The position numbers and the translations under genes were made by a program. Positions 1-8,286 of a stretch of 41,177 bases of DNA are shown here, piece by piece. Each line of letters starts with the position of its first letter. Position 1 is the stretch's first letter. The stretch is from Archangiaceae bacterium (GTDB lineage: Bacteria; Myxococcota; Myxococcia; Myxococcales; Myxococcaceae), in contig JAACJQ010000388.1 of NCBI GenBank assembly GCA_016879935.1, positions 1-41,177 on the forward strand, given 5' to 3'. Under the pieces are notes generated by a model. The model was not told where the DNA came from and made no database searches. It saw only the letters and a list, made by a program, of their open reading frames with translations.

Positions 1-1262
1 CGGCAGGCAGCGGCCTCGGCGGCGGCGCTTCGGGCGGAACGGGCACCGCTGGAGGTACGGGAGGAAGCGGGCTCGGTGGCGGAACGGCGGGAGGCGCTGG
101 CACGGCGGGAGGCTCCGGCACGGCAGGCGGACTCGGCGGCGGCACGACCGGCGGCGGCACGGGCGGTAGCGGTGGTGGCATCGGGACGGGCGGCGGAACC
201 GGAGGTGCGGGTGGTGGCGCCGCGCCCGTCGAGCGCAACTGCAGCAACAACCTCGACGACGACGGCGACAACGCGACCGACTGCGACGACCCCGACTGCT
301 TCGGCATCACCTGCGGCATGGGCTGCAGCTGCGGGCCGAGTCGGCGCATCGAGACGAACTGCTCCGACAACCTCGACAACGACGGCGACACGCTGCGTGA
401 CTGCGCAGATCCTGACTGCGTGGGCGCCGGCACCGAGTCGTGCGACGACGGCATCGACAACACGTGCGATCGCGCCATCGACTGCGGAGACCCCAAGTGC
501 ATCAGCAGCGGCGCCTGCCTCGGCGTGCAAGACGGCAGGCCCTGCCTCTCGTCGAACCAGTGCGCCTCGGGGCGCTGTCAGAGTGAACAGCTCGACGGCA
601 TTCCCAACGGGCAGTGCACCAACGCGACGGCGTGCAACCTCACCACGAACGCCGGCTGCAACGGCGGGCGCTGCGTCACCATCGCGGGCCAGCCCACCTG
701 CCTCGCGGGCTGCACGGGAACGGGGCTCGGCGCCGGAGGCTGCCGCGCGGGCTTCACCTGCGTCGACGCCGACTCGAACCCGAACAACGGAAACAACACG
801 TGCCGCGCGTTGTGCTCGAACGACTCGGAATGCAGCGGCGGTGGCATCGGTTACGGCTGCAACCCATGGAGCAAGCTCTGCGAGAGCCGCGATCGCGGTT
901 TGTTGCGCTACGGCGCAGCGTGCACCACCGGAACGCAGTGCGAAGGCGGCATCTGCATGACGGGCCCCGACTTCCCCAACGGGTACTGTCTGGGCGTCTG
1001 TCGCGGCGACACGCGCAACTGCGGGCCCAACGGCTACTGCTCGTTCGACACCTCGTTCGGCGACAACCTGGGCTTCTGCTACCAGTCGTGCACGGGCGCC
1101 GGCACCACGTCGACCTGCCGCGCCGTCGACAACTACAAGTGCTGGCCCATGTTCCAGGGTGGGCCGACCGCCTGCGTCTGCATCGGGCTCGGCGGCCCCT
1201 GCGTCATCGGGGGCAACAGTGATTGCTGCAGCGGGGTCTGCCAGTTCGGAACGTGTCAGTGA
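1..1262 (+). CDS. Cys-rich, Gly-rich surface or secreted protein, 5' end cut by the window
   Basis: The reading frame is open from base 3 to the TGA at 1260-1262, so the start and any signal peptide lie outside the window. About 75 residues of Gly/Thr/Ala/Ser low-complexity linker come first. Then come about three imperfect repeats of a Cys-Asn-Asp-rich unit, two with the pattern C-S-x-N-L-D-x-D-G-D-x(4)-D-C-x-D-P-D-C (around 238-300 and 358-420) and a third more diverged one (around 438-500). The rest is a Cys-dense region with pairs suggesting many disulfides. The Asp/Asn spacing resembles calcium-binding repeats of large myxobacterial surface proteins. No enzyme motif is visible. The protein ends in Cys-Gln with no MYXO-CTERM helix, so anchoring, if any, would be at the missing N-terminus, for example as a lipoprotein. 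Reading frame firm; function not assigned. Confidence 0.8.
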   Translation, partial: AGSGLGGGASGGTGTAGGTGGSGLGGGTAGGAGTAGGSGTAGGLGGGTTGGGTGGSGGGIGTGGGTGGAGGGAAPVERNCSNNLDDDGDNATDCDDPDCFGITCGMGCSCGPSRRIETNCSDNLDNDGDTLRDCADPDCVGAGTESCDDGIDNTCDRAIDCGDPKCISSGACLGVQDGRPCLSSNQCASGRCQSEQLDGIPNGQCTNATACNLTTNAGCNGGRCVTIAGQPTCLAGCTGTGLGAGGCRAGFTCVDADSNPNNGNNTCRALCSNDSECSGGGIGYGCNPWSKLCESRDRGLLRYGAACTTGTQCEGGICMTGPDFPNGYCLGVCRGDTRNCGPNGYCSFDTSFGDNLGFCYQSCTGAGTTSTCRAVDNYKCWPMFQGGPTACVCIGLGGPCVIGGNSDCCSGVCQFGTCQ

Positions 1263-1311
1263 TCGGGCAGCGTCGGTACGGCCGCCAGGCAATCAAGTAG
1301 CCTCTGACGCC

Positions 1312-2685
1312 GTGAGCACCACCGTTCTCGTCGTCGACGACGACTCTGCCAACCTCGACTCCGTCTGCCGCATCTTCCAGAAGGAAGGCGTCGCCACCCT
1401 GCCCGCCTCCGATGGGCAGAAGGCGCTCGAGCTGCTGCGCAAGCCCGAGGTCGGCGTGCTCGTCACCGATCTGATGATGCCGGGCCTCGATGGCCAGGCG
1501 CTGCTCAAGGCCGCGCGCGCGATGCGCCCCGACGTCGAGGTGGTGCTGATGACCGCCTACGCCACCGTCGAGACCGCGGTGAGCGCGATGCGAGACGGCG
1601 CGTACGACTTCATCACCAAGCCGCTCAAGCGCCACTCGCTGCTCAAGGCCGTGCAGAAGGCCATGGAGAAGCAGCAGCTGTCGGCCGAGAACCGCGACCT
1701 CAAGGCGCAGATCGCCGCGATGGGCCAGAAGAGCATCGTCGGCAACTCGCCAGCGTTCCGCGCGTTCATGGATCTGCTCGAGCAGGCGTCGCCGTCGACG
1801 GCCACCGTGCTGCTGCAGGGAGAGTCGGGGACCGGCAAAGAGCTGGCCGCGCGCTTCATTCACGAACACTCGCCTCGCGCGAAGACGGCCTTCATCGCGG
1901 TGAACTGCGCCGCGCTGCCCGAGAGCATTCTCGAGGCCGAGCTCTTCGGCGTCGAACGTGGCGCCTTCACCGGAGCCGTCGCCCGCAAAGAGGGCCGCTT
2001 CGAGCGGGCGAACGGCGGCACGCTCTTCCTCGACGAGGTCGCCGAGATGAGCCCGTCGGCGCAGGTGAAGCTGCTGCGCGTACTGCAGGAGGGTGAGCTC
2101 GAGCGGCTCGGCGGCACGCAGACCATCAAGGTCGACGTTCGCCTCGTGGCCGCCACCAACAAGGACCTCGCGACGGAAGTGAAAGAGGGCCGCTTTCGCG
2201 AAGACCTCTACTACCGGCTCAACGTCGTCGAGGTGCGCATTCCTTCGCTGGCCTCACGACGTGAAGACATCTCGCTGCTGGCCGAGCACTTCCTGCGTCG
2301 CTTCGCCGCGAAGAACGGCAAGCCGCTGAAGGGCTTCTCCGACGAGGCGCAGGCGTTGATGGAGAACTACGCGTGGCCCGGCAACATTCGTGAGCTCGAG
2401 CATGCGGTCGAGCGCGCGGTGGTGTTGTGCCGTGGCGATCTCGTCAACGCCGGCGATTTGCCCGAGGGCGTACGCAAAGGCCCGATGGGCGCCGCGCAGC
2501 AGATCGTCATTCCCATCGGTACGCCGATGGAAGAGATCGAGCGGCGCGTGATTCACGAGACGCTGCGGCACACCCGTGGCGACAAGAACCTCGCCGCCCG
2601 CATGCTGGGCATCGCCGCGCGCACCATCTACCGAAAGCTCGCGGCGGAAGACGAGCCGAAGCCCGCCGAGCCGCCGGCGAGCTGA
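1312..2685 (+). CDS. NtrC-family sigma-54 response regulator
   Basis: This 457-residue regulator has the classic three-part layout. The receiver domain (about 1-120) has acidic residues D9-D11, phosphoacceptor D53 and K103. The AAA+ sigma-54 activator domain (about 140-375) has Walker A GESGTGKE and the GAFTGA loop that contacts sigma-54. A Fis-type helix-turn-helix lies near the C-terminus. The GTG at 1312 is chosen because it puts the receiver beta-1 strand (TVLVVDDD) at the N-terminus. The open frame extends upstream to 1159 but that part overlaps the preceding gene. No sensor kinase is adjacent, so its partner is unknown. Its stop codon directly abuts the stop of the convergent gene. Family assignment is very secure; the target genes are not known. 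Confidence 0.95.
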   Translation: MSTTVLVVDDDSANLDSVCRIFQKEGVATLPASDGQKALELLRKPEVGVLVTDLMMPGLDGQALLKAARAMRPDVEVVLMTAYATVETAVSAMRDGAYDFITKPLKRHSLLKAVQKAMEKQQLSAENRDLKAQIAAMGQKSIVGNSPAFRAFMDLLEQASPSTATVLLQGESGTGKELAARFIHEHSPRAKTAFIAVNCAALPESILEAELFGVERGAFTGAVARKEGRFERANGGTLFLDEVAEMSPSAQVKLLRVLQEGELERLGGTQTIKVDVRLVAATNKDLATEVKEGRFREDLYYRLNVVEVRIPSLASRREDISLLAEHFLRRFAAKNGKPLKGFSDEAQALMENYAWPGNIRELEHAVERAVVLCRGDLVNAGDLPEGVRKGPMGAAQQIVIPIGTPMEEIERRVIHETLRHTRGDKNLAARMLGIAARTIYRKLAAEDEPKPAEPPAS

Positions 2686-3576
2686 TCAACCTTCGCCGTG
2701 CTCGGGGCCCAGCTCGGCCGCGAGCTTCTCGATGCGGGCGCGCAGCTCTTTCTTCTCGGGCATCGACGGGTCGAGCTCGAGCAGGTGCGCGAGGCGCTCG
2801 ACGATGGCCGAGAGAAACTCGAGGTCTTTCGTCTTTTCGGCGTCGTCGAACAGCGGCAGCGCGGCCTTCTTCGCGAGCTCGTTCTCTTCGAAGTCGAACA
2901 ACGCATCGACGGCCGAGAGCCGGTTCCACACGTCGCGCTTCGGGTCGTTGGCGATGTCGGCGATGGTCTTCACCGCGCCCGCACGATCGCCCCGCTCTGC
3001 CTTGACGATGGCCGACGAGATGCCCGCGCGCTGCGTGATGAGCGCCTCTTCGATGAGCACGAAGCGGTCGGCGAACGCGTCGAGCTTCTTCTTGGTGAGG
3101 GCCTCGCCCATGCCGTCGAGCGGCTCCATCCACTCCGACATCGCGCCGATCATCTCGCCGATGAACAAGTCGCGTCGCTCGGCGCCGGTGGGAATGCTGG
3201 GCAGGTAGGCCTCGACCACCTTGAAGCGCGTGTCGAGCGTGCCTTCGTCGGGTTTGCCGTCGATGGCGGCCGCGAGGTCTTTGATGAGGTTGATGACCGC
3301 GAGCGCGACGTCGGTCGGAGCGATCTGCCCTGGCATCCACCGGCGCCACAGCTCTTCAGCCGCCGCTGCGGGGAAGCGCGAGAACTGGCCCGTGCCCTTC
3401 CAGTCGGCGTGCCACTGCATCGCGATGCCGAGAGGAAAGCCCTCGCCCGCGAGCGTCTTGAACGCGGCCTCGTCGGTCTTCACGCCGTAGTGCGCCAGCG
3501 TGCCGATGATGGCCTCGACCGAGTACGTGTCGATGCCGCGCTGCTGCCAGCCCTTGTCGACGCGCTCAGTGGCCAT
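2686..3576 (-). CDS. Unknown protein, tandem paralogue B
   Basis: I do not recognise this 296-residue protein. It has no signal peptide, membrane helix or obvious catalytic motif and looks soluble, helical and charged in its C-terminal half. It is a clear paralogue of the gene just upstream (3566-4459): by hand, 48 of the first 87 residues are identical, including ERVDK near the start, GTL-x-HYG, WKGTG and AAA-x-EL-x-RR. The C-terminal halves are much more diverged. Its ATG start at 3576 overlaps the upstream paralogue by 11 bp, so the two are probably translationally coupled. It is last in a minus-strand operon that begins with a crotonase gene. Confidence 0.85.
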   Translation of the reverse strand: MATERVDKGWQQRGIDTYSVEAIIGTLAHYGVKTDEAAFKTLAGEGFPLGIAMQWHADWKGTGQFSRFPAAAAEELWRRWMPGQIAPTDVALAVINLIKDLAAAIDGKPDEGTLDTRFKVVEAYLPSIPTGAERRDLFIGEMIGAMSEWMEPLDGMGEALTKKKLDAFADRFVLIEEALITQRAGISSAIVKAERGDRAGAVKTIADIANDPKRDVWNRLSAVDALFDFEENELAKKAALPLFDDAEKTKDLEFLSAIVERLAHLLELDPSMPEKKELRARIEKLAAELGPEHGEG

Positions 3577-4459
3577 GGTGGCCGACCCTTCGGTGCGCCT
3601 CTTCGAAGCGCGAGACGACGGCCTCGACGAACGCGGGATCGTTCTTGAACGCGGGAGACCGCTCGAGGTGCCGCGCCATCAGGTGAATGACGCTGTCGGC
3701 GAGCGGCCAGCGGTTCTCCTTCGCGGCGTCGTCGAAGAGCGAAAGCCCGTTCGCCTTGAGCGCGTCGACGGCCTCGAGCTGCGAGAGCGCATCGAGCGCC
3801 CAGTACCGCGTGAAGATGGTGCGATCGGCGTTCGGCACGACGAGCGCGGTGAGCTTCGCGATGCCTGCGTCGCGTGAACCGGCTTGCGCCTCGAGCAACG
3901 CGGTGACGACGCCCTTGCGATCGAGGAACAGGTTCTCTTGCAGCGCGGCGGTGCGCTGGGCGATGGCGGGGTGACCCGCCGCCTGGAGCGACGACGGCAG
4001 CTGCTCGAACGCCTCGGCGAACCGGTCGAGGAAGCTGACGAGCTCGCTGGTGAACAACGTGCGCGTCTCACCCGCGGGCGGCAGCGAACCGAGCAGCTTC
4101 TCGACGTCGGCGAGCGACGGCTCGAGGTCGGCCTGCTTGCCGTGGAGCAGCTCCGACGCCTTGCCGAGCACCATGACGATCTTCTCGGCGAGGTGCGCCG
4201 GCGTCACGCGGTCTGGGTAGATGCGACGCATGAGCTCGTCGGCCGCAGCGTACGGAAACGGCGCGAACGGGCCCGTGCCCTTCCAGGTGAGCTTCCACTC
4301 ACCGGCGATCTGCAGCGGGTACTGCTTCTCGGCGAGCACCTTGAAGCTGGCCTCGTCGACCTTCGCTCCGTAGTGGTTCAGCGTTCCGAGGATCGCTCCC
4401 GTCGAGTACCCCGAGAGGCCCTTCGTCTTCCATTGCTTGTCGACTCGTTCAGCGCTCAT
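3566..4459 (-). CDS. Unknown protein, tandem paralogue A
   Basis: This 297-residue unknown protein is homologous along its N-terminal third to the next gene (2686-3576). The frame is open up to 4540, but the ATG at 4459 is preferred because it gives MSAERVDK, aligning exactly with MATERVDK of the paralogue, and avoids overlap with the crotonase gene ending at 4482. The conserved N-terminal block (ERVDK, GTL-x-HYG, DEA-x-FK, WKGTG) looks like a compact domain. The remainder is predicted helical by eye. No transmembrane segment is seen. The spacing of 22 bp to the crotonase gene and 11 bp overlap with paralogue B indicate one operon. Function cannot be assigned. Confidence 0.85.
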   Translation of the reverse strand: MSAERVDKQWKTKGLSGYSTGAILGTLNHYGAKVDEASFKVLAEKQYPLQIAGEWKLTWKGTGPFAPFPYAAADELMRRIYPDRVTPAHLAEKIVMVLGKASELLHGKQADLEPSLADVEKLLGSLPPAGETRTLFTSELVSFLDRFAEAFEQLPSSLQAAGHPAIAQRTAALQENLFLDRKGVVTALLEAQAGSRDAGIAKLTALVVPNADRTIFTRYWALDALSQLEAVDALKANGLSLFDDAAKENRWPLADSVIHLMARHLERSPAFKNDPAFVEAVVSRFEEAHRRVGHHGH

Positions 4460-4481
4460 GCGCGCGGGCTGTACCGCAGGG

Positions 4482-5243
4482 TCATTCGAATTGCCCGTGT
4501 CTTCCAGCGCCCGACGCGAAGCGCGCCGCGCCCGCCACACCCTCGGCTTTCAGCGCCTCGAGCCCACCGTCGAACTCGCGCGAGAGCGCCTTGGGCAGGT
4601 CGAATTCCCACTGGGTCAGCGCCGACAGGCGATCGGCCCGCATGCACTGCTGCGGAAAGGCTGCGAGCTGCCTGGCGAGGGCTTCGGCCTCGGCGCGCGC
4701 CTGACCGTTCGGCACCACCCGGTTGGCGAGCCCGATGGCCAGCGCCTCCTTCGCGTCGACGGGGCGGCCCGTGAGAATCAGATCCATCGCGCGCGACTGC
4801 CCGATGAGGCGGGGCAGCCGAATCGTTCCACCATCGATGAGCGGCACACCCCAGCGCCGGCAGAAGACGCCGAACACGGCGCTCTCCTCGACGACGCGAA
4901 GGTCAGCCCAGCACGCGAGCTCGAGCCCGCCTGCGACGGCGTGACCCGCGACGGCCGCGATGACGGGCTTCGAGAGCAACAGCCGTGACGGGCCCATCGG
5001 CCCTGCACCGAACGGCTCGACGCGATTCTGCCGCTCGGTGCCGATGGCCTTGAGATCGGCGCCTGCGCAGAAGACGCCGCCGTCGCCGAACAGCACCGCG
5101 ACGTGGGCTTCGTCATCGGCCTCGAAGGCGCGAAACGCCTCGGTGAGCGCAGCGCCGGTCGGCCCATCGACGGCGTTCTTCGCCTCGGGGCGGTGAAGGA
5201 TGACGGTGGTCACGGCTCCGCTCTTCTCGACGCGCACGGACAT
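4482..5243 (-). CDS. Enoyl-CoA hydratase/isomerase (crotonase) family protein
   Basis: This 253-residue crotonase-fold protein has the CoA-binding and oxyanion region FCAGADLKAI, the AGGLELA helix with one acidic residue, and the FGVFCRRWGVPLIDGGT segment. Classical hydratases carry a second catalytic Glu in a PE-x-x-x-G context in that last segment. Here it reads CRRWGVP, so straightforward hydratase chemistry is uncertain and another crotonase reaction is possible. The start at 5243 (MSVRVEKSG) fits the family; the frame runs on to 5339 but would cross into the divergent kinase gene. It heads the minus-strand operon with the two unknown paralogues. It is divergent, 62 bp apart, from the kinase/DUF6285/dehydrogenase operon, so the two sets may act on the same acyl-CoA. 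Confidence 0.9.
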   Translation of the reverse strand: MSVRVEKSGAVTTVILHRPEAKNAVDGPTGAALTEAFRAFEADDEAHVAVLFGDGGVFCAGADLKAIGTERQNRVEPFGAGPMGPSRLLLSKPVIAAVAGHAVAGGLELACWADLRVVEESAVFGVFCRRWGVPLIDGGTIRLPRLIGQSRAMDLILTGRPVDAKEALAIGLANRVVPNGQARAEAEALARQLAAFPQQCMRADRLSALTQWEFDLPKALSREFDGGLEALKAEGVAGAARFASGAGRHGQFE

Positions 5244-5305
5244 GGCGGAGACCAAAGCCGGAAACCTCACGTGCGTCGATTGCCGTGCGTTACAACCCAC
5301 ACCGC

Positions 5306-6289
5306 ATGGACGAGCGCATTCGAAGCGCGGTCGCAGCACACGGAGCCACGCTCTCGGCGGTGAAGCCCCTGCACGGCGGGGCCTGTCAGGAAAACTTCAA
5401 GGTCGACCTCTCGCTCGACGGGCGCGCGGTGACGATGGCCCTGCGGAGCGACGCGAAGACCTCGCTGCCGGGCAGCATTCGGCGCAAAGCCGAGTTCGCG
5501 GTGATTCAGGCGGCGGTCGCGGCAGGCGTGAAGACACCGGCGGTGCGGTGGCTCTCGGAGGGGCTCTTGCGTGAAGGCGCCGACGCCTACTTTCTCGAGT
5601 GGGTGAGCGGCGAAGCGATCGGCCGGCGCGTCGTTCGCAATCCCGAATTGGCCGAGGCGCGCAAGTCGCTGCCGGTCGAGCTCGCCACCACGCTCGCGAA
5701 GCTCCACACGGTGACGCCGAAGACGACGACGCTGCCGTTGCCCGTGCCGAAGACCTCACCCGCGCAGACCGCGCTCGATGATCTGCGCCAGATGATGGAC
5801 GGCATGCCCGGCGCGTACCCTGCGGTCGAGTTCGCGCTGCAGTGGCTCGCTGCGCGCATTCCCGCCGAGCGCGAGGTCGTGCTCGTGCACGGCGACTTCC
5901 GCACCGGCAACTTCATGGTCGCTCCCGAGGGCCTCACGGCGGTGCTCGACTGGGAGTTCTCGCACTGGGGCTCACCCTATGAAGACCTGTCGTGGATCTC
6001 CGTTCGCGACTGGCGCTTCAACCGACTCGACCTTCCCGTCGGGGGGTTCTCGAAGCGCGCGCCGTTCTACGAGGCGTACGCGAAGACGAGCGGCCGTACC
6101 GTCGACGAAGCCACGCTGCTCTGGTGGGAAGTCATCGGCAACCTGCGCTGGGCGCTCGGGAGCGTGCACCAGGGTGAGCGCTACCTCTCGGGCGAGCAGA
6201 CCGATCTCGAGCTCATCGCCATCGCGCGCCGCAACGTCGAGATGGAGTTCGAAGCGCTGCGCCTCATTCGCCGAGGGAGGCTCGACTGA
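5306..6289 (+). CDS. APH/choline-kinase-like phosphotransferase, LvaA-like
   Basis: This 327-residue kinase-fold protein of the aminoglycoside phosphotransferase family has a catalytic loop H195-G-D197-F-R-T-G-N and metal-binding D215 in LDWEF. Members next to acyl-CoA dehydrogenases, or fused to them as in animal ACAD10/ACAD11, phosphorylate the 4-hydroxyl of 4-hydroxyacyl-CoA rather than antibiotics. Here the gene is followed after 1 bp by a DUF6285-like gene and then an acyl-CoA dehydrogenase, the order of lvaA-lvaB-lvaC in pseudomonads. The ATG at 5306 was chosen; an in-frame GTG at 5285 would add seven residues, and neither has an obvious Shine-Dalgarno. Antibiotic resistance is unlikely. 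Family is secure; the substrate is inferred from context. Confidence 0.85.
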   Translation: MDERIRSAVAAHGATLSAVKPLHGGACQENFKVDLSLDGRAVTMALRSDAKTSLPGSIRRKAEFAVIQAAVAAGVKTPAVRWLSEGLLREGADAYFLEWVSGEAIGRRVVRNPELAEARKSLPVELATTLAKLHTVTPKTTTLPLPVPKTSPAQTALDDLRQMMDGMPGAYPAVEFALQWLAARIPAEREVVLVHGDFRTGNFMVAPEGLTAVLDWEFSHWGSPYEDLSWISVRDWRFNRLDLPVGGFSKRAPFYEAYAKTSGRTVDEATLLWWEVIGNLRWALGSVHQGERYLSGEQTDLELIAIARRNVEMEFEALRLIRRGRLD

Positions 6290-6290
6290 C

Positions 6291-6707
6291 ATGCAGAACC
6301 GACCCGATCACCCCACCCTGCTCGACGCCGTCGCCCAGTTTCTCCTCGGCGAGGTGAGCCCGAAGCTCGAGGCCGACAAGGCGCTGCAGTTTCGCGTGCT
6401 CATCGCCGCCAACCTCGCCAACGTGGTCGCGACCGAGCTGCGCAGCGAGACGACGCGCTTCGACGCCGAGGCCTCGCGGTTGAAGGCGCTGCTCCCTCAC
6501 GAGGCGAAGGCGCTCCCGCTCGACTCCACCGATCGCGCCAAACGGCTCGAAGCGCTCGAGACGTTGAACCGCTCGCTCTCGAAGAAGCTGCGCGACGGAA
6601 CCTTGAACGCCGAACAGCTCACGCAAACCCTCGAGGCCCTCTTCGCGACCGCGAAAGAGACGCTCGAAGTCACCAACCCACGATTCGATCTCACTCACGA
6701 GGCCTGA
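6291..6707 (+). CDS. DUF6285-like small protein, LvaB-like partner
   Basis: This 138-residue soluble protein opens with MQNRPDHPTLLDAVAQFL, then EVSPKLEADKALQFRVLIAANLA split over the next helix. That pattern is typical of the DUF6285 family usually found between an APH-type kinase and an acyl-CoA dehydrogenase. The rest is amphipathic helix rich in Leu, Glu and Arg. In the levulinate pathway the small LvaB protein is needed with LvaA for phosphorylating 4-hydroxyacyl-CoA, so a kinase-partner role is the best guess. A GGGAGG sequence at 6275-6280 serves as the ribosome binding site. It is separated from its neighbours by a single base on each side, so it is part of a tight operon. Confidence 0.8.
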   Translation: MQNRPDHPTLLDAVAQFLLGEVSPKLEADKALQFRVLIAANLANVVATELRSETTRFDAEASRLKALLPHEAKALPLDSTDRAKRLEALETLNRSLSKKLRDGTLNAEQLTQTLEALFATAKETLEVTNPRFDLTHEA

Positions 6708-6708
6708 C

Positions 6709-7902
6709 ATGGACTTCATGCTCAACGAGGTGTTGTCGGCGACGCGCGCGCGCGTTCGTCAGTTCGTCGACGCGCACATCATTCCCGCCGAGGACATCAT
6801 TCTCGCCGAGGACAAAGCCGGCAAACGCGACACGCTCAAAGCGCTGCAGGCGAAGGCACGCGCCGATGGGCTCTGGGTTCCACACCTGCCGCCTGCGCTC
6901 GGAGGCATGGGCTTCGGGCCGATGGGCATGTGCGCGCTCTTTCGCGAGATGGGTCGCAGCCCCGTCGGCGCGAAGGTCTTCAACTGTGACGCGCCCGATC
7001 AAGGGAACATGGACCTGCTGTTGATGGCGGCGAAGAAGGAGCACCAGGAGCGCTACCTGGCTCCGCTCGTGCGCGCCGAGATCACCAGCGCGTTCTGCAT
7101 GACCGAGCCTGCGCCCGGCGCGGGCGCCGACCCGTCGAACCTGCGCACCGCCGCGAAGGAAGTCAGTGGCGGCTGGGAGATCACCGGCCGCAAGTGGTAC
7201 TCGACCGGCGCGCGCAACGCGTCGTTCCTCGTGGTGATGGCCCGCACCAGCGACGACCCGCGCACGGGCGCCTCGATGTTCCTCGTCGACCGCCGCGCGA
7301 AGGGCGTGACGTACGTGCGAGACATTCCGACGTTCGGCGAGCAGGTGCTCGACCATCACGAAGGTGAGGTGAGCTTCGAAGGCGTGCGCGTCACGCCCGA
7401 TGACGTGCTCGGCAACATCGGCGACGGCTTCAAGCTCGCGCAGGTTCGCCTCGTGCCCGCGCGCCTCACGCACTGCATGCGCTGGCTGGGGCTGGCCGAG
7501 CGCACGCTCGAGCTGTGCAAGAAGTACATCAGCGAGCGCACGAGCTTCGGCAAAGAGCTCGCGCGGCATCAGCTCATTCAAGAGATGATCGCGCGCAACG
7601 TGACGGCCATGCACTCGGGCAACCTGATGACGCTGCACGCCGCGTGGATGCTCGAGCAGGGCAAACACAAGGAAGCCAAGCCGTACTCGTCGATGGCGAA
7701 GACACAGGTCGCGCGGTTGCTGTGTCAGGTGCTCGACGACGCGATTCAGATGCACGGCGGGCTCGGCTACTCCGACGACGTGCCGTTCGGTCGCTGGTAT
7801 CGCGCAGCGCGAGCCGCCCGCATCGCCGACGGGCCGGACGAGGTGCACACCATCACCGTCGCGCGTGACTGGCTGCTGGGCCGGCTCGAAGTGCTGGTGT
7901 GA
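6709..7902 (+). CDS. Acyl-CoA dehydrogenase, ACAD10/11 or LvaC-like
   Basis: This 397-residue flavoprotein has the full acyl-CoA dehydrogenase layout: N-terminal helical domain, FAD-binding middle domain (CMTEPAPGAGADPSN and WYSTGA motifs) and C-terminal helical bundle with QMHGGLGYSDD. At the place where classical members have the catalytic Glu (EGT), this one reads ADGPDEVH, with Asp374. That signature is, to my knowledge, associated with ACAD10/11-type enzymes working on phosphorylated 4-hydroxyacyl-CoA. It starts one base after the DUF6285 gene. The operon arrangement suggests it eliminates phosphate to give an enoyl-CoA rather than carrying out ordinary fatty-acid oxidation. Family assignment is very secure; the special chemistry is inferred. 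Confidence 0.92.
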   Translation: MDFMLNEVLSATRARVRQFVDAHIIPAEDIILAEDKAGKRDTLKALQAKARADGLWVPHLPPALGGMGFGPMGMCALFREMGRSPVGAKVFNCDAPDQGNMDLLLMAAKKEHQERYLAPLVRAEITSAFCMTEPAPGAGADPSNLRTAAKEVSGGWEITGRKWYSTGARNASFLVVMARTSDDPRTGASMFLVDRRAKGVTYVRDIPTFGEQVLDHHEGEVSFEGVRVTPDDVLGNIGDGFKLAQVRLVPARLTHCMRWLGLAERTLELCKKYISERTSFGKELARHQLIQEMIARNVTAMHSGNLMTLHAAWMLEQGKHKEAKPYSSMAKTQVARLLCQVLDDAIQMHGGLGYSDDVPFGRWYRAARAARIADGPDEVHTITVARDWLLGRLEVLV

Positions 7903-7908
7903 AGCGGC

Positions 7909-8265
7909 TCAGGCGCCGATGACCCGCTCGAACGGCATCGGGCCCAGCAACGCGAGCACCAACGCACCTGCGGCCATCGCCACCGAGGTCGCGAGCACGC
8001 CTTTTCGGGCGTCGGTCGTGTCGTCACCCCGCAGGTCGCGCTGCCGCAGAATCGACGAGCGCACCGAGAACTGCACCACCGAGAGCGTCGCGATGCCGAC
8101 CGTGGTGAGAAACCACGCGAGGTGCGCCGGCTTCTCGAGCCCGATGGCTCCGTTCGAGAGGGCCAGCCGGAGCGCCGCAGCAGCCAACGCGGCTGCTTCC
8201 GTCAGGGCGACGACCACGAAGTGCTTCTTGTCGAACGGGGCCCGCGCGGTGGTCTGGGGAGGCAT
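7909..8265 (-). CDS. Small integral membrane protein of unknown function
   Basis: This 118-residue hydrophobic protein has three likely membrane helices, at roughly residues 15-37, 47-68 and 88-108, separated by short charged loops (the second loop contains RQRDLRGDD). I do not recognise a family. The start ATG at 8265 follows a short cytoplasmic N-terminus without a signal peptide. It is convergent with the acyl-CoA dehydrogenase, with only 6 bp between the two stop codons. It lies 21 bp downstream of the MYXO-CTERM hydrolase stop on the same strand side, so the two minus-strand genes follow each other with this one last; they need not be functionally linked. Confidence 0.75.
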   Translation of the reverse strand: MPPQTTARAPFDKKHFVVVALTEAAALAAAALRLALSNGAIGLEKPAHLAWFLTTVGIATLSVVQFSVRSSILRQRDLRGDDTTDARKGVLATSVAMAAGALVLALLGPMPFERVIGA

Positions 8266-8286
8266 GACACCAAACGCTACTCCGGC

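Noticed and set aside
76-960. 294-codon frame at the left end rich in Ala/Thr/Arg
   Set aside because: It is an out-of-frame reading of the Gly/Cys-rich gene; the frame with the Cys-Asn-Asp repeats, open to 1262, is the real one.
5306-6289. Aminoglycoside resistance gene
   Set aside because: It has the kinase fold, but the operon with DUF6285-like and acyl-CoA dehydrogenase genes points to acyl-CoA metabolism.
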